Source of the DNA: Dyella ginsengisoli LA-4
GTDB taxonomy: Bacteria > Pseudomonadota > Gammaproteobacteria > Xanthomonadales > Rhodanobacteraceae
Assembly (NCBI RefSeq): GCF_000334915.1
Contig: NZ_AMSF01000068.1
Location: forward strand, 1-36,779
Reading direction: 5' to 3'
DNA length: 36,779 bases
The notes under the pieces are model-generated. The model had not been told where the DNA came from. It worked only from the letters and a program-made list of their open reading frames with translations, and did no database searches. Below, piece by piece: positions 17,450 through 25,648 of this stretch (position 1 is the first letter of the stretch; every line of letters begins with the position of its first letter). The translations under genes and the position numbers were made by a program.

Positions 17450-18103
17450 CTACGGGGTGAGGGTGCGGCTGGCGGGCAGGGTGTCCGGTGCCACCGCGCC
17501 GCCGGAGATGATGAAGGCCATCGCCTGGTCCATGCTCCAGTCGGTCGGCGTGAGCTCGTTCACCGGCACCACCACCAGATAGCCGCCGGTGGGGTTCGGC
17601 GTGGTCGGGATGTACACCGCGGCCATCTCGCGCCCGCTGCCTTCCTCGGTCATCACCCGGGTGACGAAGCCGGCCACCTTCATGCCCGGTCGGGGGAAGT
17701 CGATCAGCACCACGCGCTGCGTGTTGGAGGGCTTCTGCTGCAGCACCGCCATCAGCTTCTTGGTGCCGCCGTAGATGGTCTGCACCAGCGGAATGCGGGT
17801 GAGCAGGCCGTCGAAGGCGTCGATCAGGCGGCGGCCGACCATGCGGCTGGCCAGCCAGCCCACCACGTACAGACCGAGCAGGGTCAGCACCAGCGCCATG
17901 ATCGCCAGCACCCAGCCATGGTCCAGCGCCGCCGCCGCATCGGGTGCGGCCAGGCCGAGCGCGCGGCGCACCAGGGTAGCCATCGGCGCGCCGACCCCGG
18001 CGAGCACGCCGAACACGAACTTGAACACCAGCCAGGTCACCCACAGCGGCAGGAAGGTGAGCAGGCCGGTCAGGACATAACGTTTGACGCGGAGCGGTCG
18101 CAT
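17450..18103 (-). CDS. DUF502 family membrane protein
   Basis: A 217-residue inner-membrane protein of the DUF502 family. There are two hydrophobic segments in the first 90 residues (about 10-35 and 65-88). A conserved soluble part follows, containing RIPLVQTIYGGTKK, the FPRPGMKVAGFVT segment and VYIPTTPNPTGGYLVVVP. The last motif is diagnostic. Its molecular function is unknown to me; in plants, related LCV-like proteins exist. It lies 13 bases upstream of the M14 carboxypeptidase and is divergent from an ECF sigma factor, with 108 bases between the start codons. Confidence 0.9.
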   Translation of the reverse strand: MRPLRVKRYVLTGLLTFLPLWVTWLVFKFVFGVLAGVGAPMATLVRRALGLAAPDAAAALDHGWVLAIMALVLTLLGLYVVGWLASRMVGRRLIDAFDGLLTRIPLVQTIYGGTKKLMAVLQQKPSNTQRVVLIDFPRPGMKVAGFVTRVMTEEGSGREMAAVYIPTTPNPTGGYLVVVPVNELTPTDWSMDQAMAFIISGGAVAPDTLPASRTLTP

Positions 18104-18211
18104 GGATCATTCCTTGGACGGGATCACGCCGGATTGTAGGGCGGCACGCGGCTGTGATTTTTCCGCCGCGCCAGCGAATCATCCCCGTGAGACTACCGCC
18201 GACCCGTGCCG

Positions 18212-18733
18212 ATGACCCGTCCCGACCCCGACCGCTTCCAGAGCCTGCTTCGCGAACACCAGGGCATCGTGCTCAAGGTCGCGGCGATCTACGCGCCGCA
18301 TGCCGAGGATCGACGCGACCTGGCGCAGGAGATCGGCCTGCAGGCCTGGCGGTCGTTCGGCCGTTACGACCCGGCCCGCGCGAAGTTTTCCACCTGGCTC
18401 TACCGGGTGGCGTTGAACGTGGCGATTTCCCACCTGCGCCGTGGCGAGGCGGTGCAGGGCGCGAAGCTGGAGCCGCTCGATGTCCACCACCTGGAAACCG
18501 TAGCCGGCGAGCCGGCGCCCGAGCCGGACGAGCGGCTGGCCGCGCTGCAGGCATTCATCGGTCAGCTCGATCCGCTCAACCGGGCGCTGATCCTGCTCTA
18601 CCTGGACGAGCGCCCCTACGCCGAGATCGCCGAGATCCTCGGCATCAGCGAGACCAACGTGGCCACCAAGATCGGCCGCATCAAGCAGACCCTGCGCGGC
18701 CGGATGACTGCCGCGATCCCCACCGGAGCATGA
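18212..18733 (+). CDS. ECF-type RNA polymerase sigma factor
   Basis: A 173-residue sigma-70 family regulator. Region 2 (about 10-75) includes EDRRDLAQEIGLQAWRSF (core-binding and -10 recognition) and FSTWLYRVALNVAISHLRR. Region 4 (about 110-165) has LNRALILLYLDERPYAEIAE, ILGISETNVATKIGRIKQ with its helix-turn-helix. The length is typical for an ECF factor without extra domains. The start could be GTG at 18206 or ATG at 18212; I prefer ATG, and neither has a strong Shine-Dalgarno. Its stop overlaps the start of the next gene (ATGA), a pattern typical of sigma/anti-sigma pairs. Confidence 0.9.
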   Translation: MTRPDPDRFQSLLREHQGIVLKVAAIYAPHAEDRRDLAQEIGLQAWRSFGRYDPARAKFSTWLYRVALNVAISHLRRGEAVQGAKLEPLDVHHLETVAGEPAPEPDERLAALQAFIGQLDPLNRALILLYLDERPYAEIAEILGISETNVATKIGRIKQTLRGRMTAAIPTGA

Positions 18734-19407
18734 GCATGGAACTGGATGAGATGAAGCAGGCCTGGCAGGTGCTGGACCAGCGTCTGGCGCGGCAGCAGAC
18801 GCTGTCCCTGCAGCTTTACCGCGACAGCGGCATGGACCGGGTGCGGCAACGGCTGCGGCCGCTCGCCTGGGGCCTGGTGCTGCAGCTTCCGCTGGGCATC
18901 GCGTTGATGCTGTGGGGGATCAGCTTCTGGTCCAGCCATATGAGCGAGCGGGGTTCGGTGATCTGTGGCGTCGCCATGCAGGTGTTCGGCACGTTGGCGG
19001 TGATCTTTGCGGCGCGAACGCTGGCGATGGTGCGGGGCATCGACTATGCGTCCCCGGTCCTGGAGATCCAGCGGCGCATCGCCGATCTCCGCGCCTGGCG
19101 CGTCAAGGTGGAAGCGCCGGTATTCGCGGTGCTCGGCAGCGTGATCTGGATTCCCGCCCTGCTGATGCTCGCGCAATACGCGGGCGACCGTGCCGGCGTG
19201 AGCCTGTGGGACCACCTCCGTCCCGGGTTCGCGGCATGGCTGGTGCTGTCGGCAGCGGCTTCGCTGGTCGCGGTCGGCGTGGCCTACGCCGTGCTGCGCC
19301 GCCTGGGGCTGCTTCGATGGCTGGCGAACCAGGCTGCCGGCAAGGCGGTGCAGCGCGCGGAGGCCGAGCTCGACGCGGTGATCCGCTTCGAGCGGGAGAA
19401 CGGCTGA
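18730..19407 (+). CDS. Membrane protein translationally coupled to ECF sigma factor (possible anti-sigma factor)
   Basis: A 225-residue protein with no family that I recognise with certainty. Residues 1-45 are polar and helical (MELDEMKQAWQVLDQRL), followed by four hydrophobic segments near 48-67, 78-97, 133-152 and 167-188 and a charged C-terminal helix. The ATG overlaps the sigma factor stop as ATGA; a second ATG two codons later is also possible. A cytosolic N-terminal helix in front of transmembrane segments, coupled to an ECF gene, is the layout of a membrane anti-sigma factor. No ZAS zinc motif (HxxxCxxC) is present, so it would have to be a different class. The function is therefore inferred only from context. 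Confidence 0.75.
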   Translation: MSMELDEMKQAWQVLDQRLARQQTLSLQLYRDSGMDRVRQRLRPLAWGLVLQLPLGIALMLWGISFWSSHMSERGSVICGVAMQVFGTLAVIFAARTLAMVRGIDYASPVLEIQRRIADLRAWRVKVEAPVFAVLGSVIWIPALLMLAQYAGDRAGVSLWDHLRPGFAAWLVLSAAASLVAVGVAYAVLRRLGLLRWLANQAAGKAVQRAEAELDAVIRFERENG

Positions 19408-19519
19408 AGCGGTCGCCCGGTGTCGTCCGCGGCCTGGGCCATGCCCCCTCGGCATGCCCGCGGGCCCCGTCGCCGAAGGTGGCGCGGCGCGCGATCAGCG
19501 GCTTCGGGCGCGGTGGATC

Positions 19520-21172
19520 TCAGGGGCAGGGAGTCGCCGCCGGCGGCAGGTAGGCTGCCGCCGGCCGGATCGCCAGCCACACGCCGCGGAAGCGCTGCAC
19601 GTGCAGCGCCGGGCAGGCGCGGGCCTCGGCCTCGGTCTTCGGGTAGGTCACCACCACGCCCTGCGGGTGGGCCGCCGCCCACTGGCGCAGCGCCACGGGG
19701 CCGGCCGCCTCGTCGATCGGTCGGGCGAGTCGTCCGGCGAAGGTGAACTGCCCGTTGTAGCCCTCGTTGTTGAAGATCGGCCGGCCCTCGGCCTCGGCTC
19801 TCGCCAGTACGGCGGACGCCTCGTGCAGGTCGAAGGCGTGCCACCAGGTCAGGGTGAACAAGGTGTTGATCGCCAGCACGCCGAGCAGCGCCGAGAGCAC
19901 GACCTTCTCCAGCTCCGCGCCGCGGGTGGCGAGCAGGGCCGCCAGCAACACGAACAGCAGGCCGAAGCCCCGGCTGTGCGTAGCGAAGGACTGCAGCATC
20001 GGCGAGCGCACCGTGCCATGGGCGACCAGCGACGGCAGCCAAAGCAAGCCGATCGCAAGCGCCAGCGCGAACAACGCGAGCGGCCACGGCCCCGGCCAGC
20101 GCGAGGTCGTTGCGACCGGCGCGCGGACCTGTGCCGCGGCCAGCAGCAGGGCGAAGCCGGCGTACTCGGGCAGCAGGTAGTAGGCCTGCTTGCCGGATAC
20201 CAGCGAGAAGGCGACGAGCACCGGCAGCAGCCAGGCCACGAGGAAGCGCAGACCGTCGTCGCGGCGCAGCGGCAGGGCGGCGATGCCCAGCCAGGGCCGC
20301 GGCCACAGCACGAACGGGAACAGCAGTGCCGGCAGCACCGGCAGGTACCACCAGAACGGCTGCCGATGCGCAAACGCGTCGACCACTCGCCCGGCGGTCT
20401 GGTGGAACAGCAACTGCTGCCGGTAGGCCTCGCCACCCACCGCGCTGGCACTCAGTGCCCAGGCGAGCAGCACGGCCACCGCGCCCAGCAGTGCCAGCGT
20501 GCCGCCGGCGTACCAGCGTGCACGATGGCGTGATGCCCAGGGTTGCCACAGTGGGCCTGACAGCCAGGGCAGGCCGACGTGCAGCAGCATCACCGGCCCC
20601 TTGGCCAGCAGGCCGAGCGCTACCGCCGAGGCAAAGCCGACCGGGTTCGGCGGGGCATCGCCGGGGCCGGGGCGCAGAGCGAGCAGCGCCATCAGCACGC
20701 AATCGGCCAGCAGCACCTCGTACATCGACTGCAGGCCGAACTCGAACGCGTAGCTGAAGCTCATCAGCAGCAGCGGAGCCACGTACGCGATGGCGGCCTG
20801 TGCCGGGAACAGTCGCCGCGCCAGCCGGACGCACAGCAGCAACTCGACGCCGCCGAGCAGCACTTCGAGCAGGCGCGGCCAGCCATTGCCTGCACCCATG
20901 ACCGCCCAGCCGGCGTGGATCAGCCAGAACAGCAGCGGCGCCTTGTCGCTGTAGGGCGCACCGTTGAGGTAGGGCACCAGGAAGCTGTGCCGCTGCCACA
21001 TCTCCCATGCCACCGCGAGGGTGCGGGTGGAGTACATCGGCACCGGGCCGTGCTGGAAGATCGCCACCAGCGCGACGCCGAACCACAGCGCCAGCCAGGC
21101 GGCCAGGCGACCGCTCGACGGCACTGGACGGTCCGGCGATGCCGTGCCAGTTCGCAAGCTCGATCCGCTCAC
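19520..21172 (-). CDS. ArnT/PMT-like glycosyltransferase, second of the pair
   Basis: A 550-residue polytopic inner-membrane protein resembling GT-C glycosyltransferases (GT83, ArnT/PMT-like), which move a sugar from a polyprenyl phosphate carrier to lipid A or other periplasmic acceptors. It has about 12 hydrophobic segments and a periplasmic C-terminal domain. The family segment LAVAWEMWQRHSFLVPYLNG...YSDKAPLLFWLI is clear near residues 53-84. The Asp-Glu normally just before this segment is missing and reads MYSTRT. The GTG start at 21172 overlaps the stop of the upstream paralogue (GTGA), so translation is coupled. No terminator was seen; the membrane-protein gene at 18730 converges on it. 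Donor and acceptor are unknown. Confidence 0.85.
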   Translation of the reverse strand: MSGSSLRTGTASPDRPVPSSGRLAAWLALWFGVALVAIFQHGPVPMYSTRTLAVAWEMWQRHSFLVPYLNGAPYSDKAPLLFWLIHAGWAVMGAGNGWPRLLEVLLGGVELLLCVRLARRLFPAQAAIAYVAPLLLMSFSYAFEFGLQSMYEVLLADCVLMALLALRPGPGDAPPNPVGFASAVALGLLAKGPVMLLHVGLPWLSGPLWQPWASRHRARWYAGGTLALLGAVAVLLAWALSASAVGGEAYRQQLLFHQTAGRVVDAFAHRQPFWWYLPVLPALLFPFVLWPRPWLGIAALPLRRDDGLRFLVAWLLPVLVAFSLVSGKQAYYLLPEYAGFALLLAAAQVRAPVATTSRWPGPWPLALFALALAIGLLWLPSLVAHGTVRSPMLQSFATHSRGFGLLFVLLAALLATRGAELEKVVLSALLGVLAINTLFTLTWWHAFDLHEASAVLARAEAEGRPIFNNEGYNGQFTFAGRLARPIDEAAGPVALRQWAAAHPQGVVVTYPKTEAEARACPALHVQRFRGVWLAIRPAAAYLPPAATPCP

Positions 21173-22866
21173 GGAGTGGACTGGCGGGCGATCACGAAAC
21201 CCGTCGGCAGATGGCCCAATACCACGTGTGGAAGCCCGTGCTGCCGCAGTACGACCATGTCGTGCTCGTCGACCAGCGCCACACCGTGCGCGGAGGCTCG
21301 CCAGCGTGTCTCGAAGGCCTCGAGCGTCGGCAGATAACCGTCGGGACGGGAGTCGATGAAGGGCGTGAGGTCGTCGCGGTCCTGCGCCACGATGGTCACC
21401 GGGCGCTGGAGGTAGAACGGCAGGCCGCGGACGAAGCCTCCGACCATGTAGACCGGGGTATCCACGGTGAGCGCTGGCGCCATCAGCCGCGCCACCGGTT
21501 CGCCCGAGCGCGGTCCGACCCAGGCCTGCGACGCCAGCAGGGTGATCGTCCAGCCGACGATGCCGGCCAGTGCCAGCGCATGCATCGCCGCGTCGTGATG
21601 GCGATGCCGGGTCAGCCTGCCGGTCGCGTAGGCCGCGGCCAGCGTCATGAGTGCGAGGCCTGCAGCGAGACCGCCGAGAGCCGCCGACATACCCTCGTGA
21701 GCCGCATCGTGGCGTTGCGTGAGGGCCGCGACCAGTGCGCCAGCCGCGCCGATGGCAGCGATCCAGGCCGTCACGCGCGTGCGCCGCGCCAGCGCATCAT
21801 GCGGCAGTCGGGCGGCAATGCGACCCAGCAGGAGTGCCGATGCGGGGAACAGCGGCAGGATGTAGAACGGCAGCTGGGAATGCGACAGCGAGAAGAACAC
21901 GAACACCACGCCGACCCAGGCCAGCAGCAGCCGTTCCACCGGCGCGCCGTTCCACATCGCCCGCCAGCCGCTGCGCGTGAACGGCACCAGCGCGGTCCAT
22001 GGAAACAGTCCCAGCAGCACCACCGGGAGGAAGAATCCGGGCGGCTTGCCGCGGTTGTCGGCCGAGGTGAGGAAGCGCGTGAAATGTTCGCGGATGAAGA
22101 AGTAGTCGAAAAACTCCGGGTGCCGCCGTGTGACCTCGACGAACCACGGCGCCGACACCGCCAGCAGCAGGGCCAGGCCAGGCAGCAGCGACACGCGGCC
22201 GAGCGCGCGCCAGTCGCGCTGCCACAGCATGTACACCGCCAGCACCATGCCCGGCAGCACCACGCCGATGAGTCCCTTGGAAAGCACCGCCAGTGCCAGC
22301 GCCGCCCACATGCCGAGGTTGATCGTGGTGCGTCGCGAGGCCGCGGCCGGATCGAACTGCGCCACCACGAAGCACGCCATGCCCAGCGCCAGGAACGCTG
22401 CCACGCCGAGATCCAGCGTGCCCACGTGCGCACTCACCGCGAACAGCATGCTGCTGCCCAGGATCGCCGCCGCATACAGCCCGGCCGCGCGTCCCCACAC
22501 CCGCCAGCCGGCCCAGGCCACGGCGGCGATCGCCAGCAGACCGGCCAGCGCACCCCACAGCCGTGCGACCCAGGGCTCGGTGCCGAGCAGCGCATACGCG
22601 GCCGCCGTACCCCAGTAGTGCAGGGGCGGCTTGTCGAAGAACAGGAAGCCGTCCAGTCGTGGCGTGATCCAGTCGCCGCTGGCGAGCATTTCGCGTGCGA
22701 CTTCGGCGTAGCGGCCCTCGTCGGGTTCGCCCAGGCTGCTGCGCATCAGTCCGGCGATCCATGCCACGCCCCACATCAAGGTGACAAGCAGCGAGAGCAG
22801 GCCCGCATGTTCGGCGTGGGTCGGCGCCGCACTGTGCGAGGAAATGCCGGGGCGGGCACTCAGCAT
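21169..22866 (-). CDS. ArnT-like (GT83) glycosyltransferase, first of the pair
   Basis: A 565-residue inner-membrane GT-C glycosyltransferase with about 12 transmembrane segments. The first periplasmic loop keeps the family's acidic motif, EPDEGRYAEVAREM (Asp-Glu at 49-50), followed by WITPRLDGFLFFDKPPLHYW. This is typical of ArnT, which adds 4-amino-4-deoxy-L-arabinose to lipid A from undecaprenyl phosphate. The rest of the arn pathway is not in the window, so the sugar may differ. I take ATG 22866; a GTG at 22914 would add 16 residues rich in Gly/Pro, and neither has a strong ribosome binding site. It overlaps the next paralogue by 4 bases. Confidence 0.88.
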   Translation of the reverse strand: MLSARPGISSHSAAPTHAEHAGLLSLLVTLMWGVAWIAGLMRSSLGEPDEGRYAEVAREMLASGDWITPRLDGFLFFDKPPLHYWGTAAAYALLGTEPWVARLWGALAGLLAIAAVAWAGWRVWGRAAGLYAAAILGSSMLFAVSAHVGTLDLGVAAFLALGMACFVVAQFDPAAASRRTTINLGMWAALALAVLSKGLIGVVLPGMVLAVYMLWQRDWRALGRVSLLPGLALLLAVSAPWFVEVTRRHPEFFDYFFIREHFTRFLTSADNRGKPPGFFLPVVLLGLFPWTALVPFTRSGWRAMWNGAPVERLLLAWVGVVFVFFSLSHSQLPFYILPLFPASALLLGRIAARLPHDALARRTRVTAWIAAIGAAGALVAALTQRHDAAHEGMSAALGGLAAGLALMTLAAAYATGRLTRHRHHDAAMHALALAGIVGWTITLLASQAWVGPRSGEPVARLMAPALTVDTPVYMVGGFVRGLPFYLQRPVTIVAQDRDDLTPFIDSRPDGYLPTLEAFETRWRASAHGVALVDEHDMVVLRQHGLPHVVLGHLPTGFVIARQSTP

Positions 22867-22978
22867 GTCGGATGGGCCACTTGGGTGGGGGCGTCCTGCC
22901 GGAGAGCCTCCCACTGTGTCCGCTTACTCTTTCAGGACGTTTTCAGCTGGCCTGCATTTTCAGGGTGAGGCAGGAACG

Positions 22979-23452
22979 TCATGCCGTTGCATCGCGCTGC
23001 CCGCGCACGGCCGGCTTGAGCCGCACGTAAAGCTGCTTGCGGACGCGCGCCACCACCTCGCCGTTTGCAGCGGTGATCTCGGTCTCGAACCAGCGCAGCA
23101 CCTTGTCGCCGCCGGCTGCCGCCGAGCGCAGCTCATCGACCACCGCATCCGGCATGCGGAATGCCGCGTGGACGTCTGCGCGGCCGGGTGCCACGAAGTC
23201 GATCGCGCCGGCCTTGTCCCATACCAGGTAATCGCGCCCCAGCCGATGCATCGCCAGCAGCATCCAGAACGGATCGCTCATCGCGAACAGGTTGCCGCCG
23301 AACTGCGTCCGCACGTAATTGCGGTTCCATGGCCGCAGCCGCAGGACCACGCGTGCTTCGCTCCAGTCCCGTGCGATCGACTGCACGCGGATGCAGTTGA
23401 ACAGGAACGGAGGCCAGAGATTGATCAGGCGACGAAGGGTGTTGGGGCGCAT
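22979..23452 (-). CDS. DUF4442 hotdog-fold thioesterase-like protein
   Basis: A 157-residue protein of the DUF4442 family, related to hotdog-fold acyl thioesterases (YiiD C-terminal type). Seen in sequence: MRPNTLRRLINLWPPF at the start, NRNYVRTQFGGNLFAMSDPF in the middle (the hotdog helix region), LVWDKAGAIDFVAPGR, and ITAANGEVVARVRKQLYVRL at the end. The enzymatic activity is inferred; many members are uncharacterised. The true start is the ATG at 23452, which gives the family N-terminus; the frame stays open upstream to 23821 but codes for nothing recognisable. It is divergent from the S9 peptidase and 112 bases before the glycosyltransferase pair on the same strand. Confidence 0.87.
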   Translation of the reverse strand: MRPNTLRRLINLWPPFLFNCIRVQSIARDWSEARVVLRLRPWNRNYVRTQFGGNLFAMSDPFWMLLAMHRLGRDYLVWDKAGAIDFVAPGRADVHAAFRMPDAVVDELRSAAAGGDKVLRWFETEITAANGEVVARVRKQLYVRLKPAVRGQRDATA

Positions 23453-23548
23453 GTACAGGAACACGGAAGGGGGCGGGGCCAGGATCTTAACGCAACCATA
23501 CGCAATGGTATGGGCTGGTCGGGGACGCCGTCTTGGCGAAATCCTCCG

Positions 23549-23567
23549 GCGTGGAGATACTCCACGC
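23549..23567. repeat. Perfect inverted repeat (8-bp arms, 3-base spacer) upstream of the S9 peptidase
   Basis: GCGTGGAG-ATA-CTCCACGC lies 33 bases before the S9 peptidase ATG, in the divergent region shared with the DUF4442 gene. It could be a repressor or activator operator, or an mRNA hairpin in the leader. There is no T-run after it, so it is not a typical terminator. Confidence 0.6.
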
Positions 23568-23600
23568 TCAAGACGCGCAACGCGTCCGCAAGGGGGAATC

Positions 23601-25592
23601 ATGGGAAGGATCGGCAGATGGATGCTGGGGGTTTCGCTCGTGCTGGCCGCGGGCCCTGCCTGTACGGAAGCGGTTTCGTTCGCGGATCTGGCGCGCCACG
23701 CCGAATATTCGGATCTGCGTATCTCGCCGGATGGGAAGCATGTCGCGGCGAAGGCTGTGGTCGACGGCAAGCCGGTGCTGGCGATCGTCGACCTGGTCAC
23801 CCACAAGGGCGTCGTCGTCAAGCCGCGCGACGGGAACGAGGTCTACCAGCTGTGGTGGGCCAACAACCAGCGGATCATCTACAACGAGACCACCGATCTG
23901 GCCGGATGGGACGCGCCCTTTGCGACCGGTGAGCTGTTCGGGGTGAATGCGGATGGCACCGGCGCCAAGCTGCTGTTCGGCTATCGCGCCGGCGGATCGT
24001 CCATCGCCACCCATATCCAGAAACCGCAGTCCGAGCTGGCCAGCGCCGAGATGATCGACACGCTTCCTGGCGACGACCGCCATGTGCTGGTCGGTGTGTG
24101 GTCCTGGTACAGCTACAAGGACGGCGCATTCACCCAGCTCAACGTGATGAACGTGATGGACGGCACGATGCGGCCGGCTGGCACTGCGCCGGTGCGTGAT
24201 GCCTCATTTGTGGTCGACCATCATGGCGTGGCGCGGTTCGCCATCGGCGACGACGCGCACGCGCATCGGCAGGTGTACTACCGCACCGGAGAAAGCCAGC
24301 CCTGGAAGCTGCTGTTCGACGCGCCGCTGGGCTCGTTTGCGCCGACGCCGCTCGTCTTCAGTGGCGACGATCGTCTGGTCTTCATGCACTGCGACGCGGC
24401 GGGCAAGGTCGATGCGCTGTGCCCCTGGAAGGTGGACGGCGAGGCCATGCAGCCGGCGGTGTGGAGCAGTGACACGGTGGAGCTTGACCACCTGATCAGG
24501 AGTCTGGACCACAAGGACCTCGTCGGCGTGGCCTCGATGCCGGGCTTGCCGATGGTGCAGGCCATCGCGCCGCATGCCGACAGCATCGCGTTGATCGGCT
24601 CGATGTCGAAGGCCCTGCCGGGGGAGAGCGTCTCCATCGAATCGACCACGCAGGACGGCAGCAAGGCGATCCTGTTGGCCAGTTCGGACATGGACCCTGG
24701 CACCTACTACCTGTGGGATCGCAAGAGCGGGCAGACCACTCCGCTGCTGAAAAGCCGCTCCTGGATCGATCCGAACCGCATGGCGGAAATGCAGCCGGTG
24801 TCGTTCAAGGCCCGCGACGGGCTGACCGTCCATGGCTACCTCAGCACGCCGCCGGGGCAGGAGCAGGCGCACCACCTGCCGATGGTGGTGTTCGTGCACG
24901 GTGGTCCGTTCGGGATCCGGGACTGGTGGGGGTTCGATCCCTACGTGCAGATGCTGGCGACGCACGGGTATGCCGTGCTGCAGGTGAACTACCGTGGCTC
25001 GGGAGGCTACGGCGGGGCGTTCCAGGTGGCCGGCTACCGGCAGTGGGGTGGGGCGATGCAGGACGACGTCACCGATGCCACGAAATGGGCGGTTGCCCAG
25101 GGCATTGCCGATGCGGGCCGGATCTGCATCTTCGGCGGCAGCTACGGTGGCTACGCCGCGCTGGAAGGCGTGGCGAAGGAGCCGGGACTCTACCGTTGCG
25201 CGATCGGGTACGTCGGCGTCTACGACCTGGCGAAGCTGGAGCGCTGGAGCGATGCGACCGACTCATCCGCTGGAGAGAGCTTCTTCCGTGGAGTGCTGGG
25301 CAGCGATCCGGCGAAGCTGGCGGCGATCTCGCCCGACACCCAGGCGGCAAAGATCAAGGCGCAGGTGATGCTGGTGGTGGGCGGGCAGGACACGCGCGTG
25401 CCGCCGGATCAGGGCCGGGCCATGCGCGCGGCGTTGCAGAAGGCAGGCAACGAGCCGGAGTGGTTCTACGAGCCCGGTGAGGGACACGGTTTCTATGGCG
25501 AGGATCATCGCGCCAGCCTGTTCCAGAAGGTGGTCGGCTTCCTCGATCGCAATATCGGAAGTGCCTCCGCCGGAGCCAGCAAACCGCACTGA
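23601..25592 (+). CDS. Exported S9 family (prolyl oligopeptidase) serine peptidase
   Basis: A 663-residue protein with a signal peptide (MGRIGRWMLGVSLVLAAGPA), an N-terminal beta-propeller-like region (about 25-390, starting YSDLRISPDGKHVA), and a C-terminal alpha/beta-hydrolase peptidase domain. The catalytic triad is Ser514 in GGSYGGY, Asp597 in GGQDTRVPP and His629 in GEGHGFYG. The HGGPFGIRDWWGFDPY segment supplies the oxyanion hole. The closest known types are acylaminoacyl-peptidase and dipeptidyl-peptidase-like S9 enzymes, which trim peptides in the periplasm. AGGGGG just before the ATG at 23601 fixes the start; longer in-frame sequence is unsupported. It is transcribed alone and ends before a hairpin converging with cnoX. 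Confidence 0.93.
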   Translation: MGRIGRWMLGVSLVLAAGPACTEAVSFADLARHAEYSDLRISPDGKHVAAKAVVDGKPVLAIVDLVTHKGVVVKPRDGNEVYQLWWANNQRIIYNETTDLAGWDAPFATGELFGVNADGTGAKLLFGYRAGGSSIATHIQKPQSELASAEMIDTLPGDDRHVLVGVWSWYSYKDGAFTQLNVMNVMDGTMRPAGTAPVRDASFVVDHHGVARFAIGDDAHAHRQVYYRTGESQPWKLLFDAPLGSFAPTPLVFSGDDRLVFMHCDAAGKVDALCPWKVDGEAMQPAVWSSDTVELDHLIRSLDHKDLVGVASMPGLPMVQAIAPHADSIALIGSMSKALPGESVSIESTTQDGSKAILLASSDMDPGTYYLWDRKSGQTTPLLKSRSWIDPNRMAEMQPVSFKARDGLTVHGYLSTPPGQEQAHHLPMVVFVHGGPFGIRDWWGFDPYVQMLATHGYAVLQVNYRGSGGYGGAFQVAGYRQWGGAMQDDVTDATKWAVAQGIADAGRICIFGGSYGGYAALEGVAKEPGLYRCAIGYVGVYDLAKLERWSDATDSSAGESFFRGVLGSDPAKLAAISPDTQAAKIKAQVMLVVGGQDTRVPPDQGRAMRAALQKAGNEPEWFYEPGEGHGFYGEDHRASLFQKVVGFLDRNIGSASAGASKPH

Positions 25593-25608
25593 TTCCCGGA
25601 ACCATGCA

Positions 25609-25628
25609 CCGGCCCGCACGCGGGCCGG
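25609..25628. terminator. GC hairpin between S9 peptidase and cnoX (possible bidirectional terminator)
   Basis: CCGGCCCG-CACG-CGGGCCGG is a perfect 8-bp stem between the two convergent genes. There is no T-run on either side, so intrinsic termination is uncertain. Confidence 0.45.
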
Positions 25629-25648
25629 CGCAATCCGGCGCGCGGCGA

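Noticed and set aside
12940-17460. A 1506-codon open frame on the plus strand, opposite the M13 and M14 genes
   Set aside because: Its translation is His/Val/Arg/Gly/Leu-rich with no motif. It is the mirror of real genes whose high-GC third positions suppress stop codons on the other strand.
21007-22968. A 653-codon plus-strand frame opposite the first ArnT-like gene
   Set aside because: Arg/His/Gln-rich shadow with no motif; the minus-strand membrane protein is clearly real.
23453-23821. N-terminal extension of the DUF4442 protein
   Set aside because: It reads antisense through the S9 peptidase start and codes for nothing recognisable. The ATG at 23452 gives the family N-terminus.
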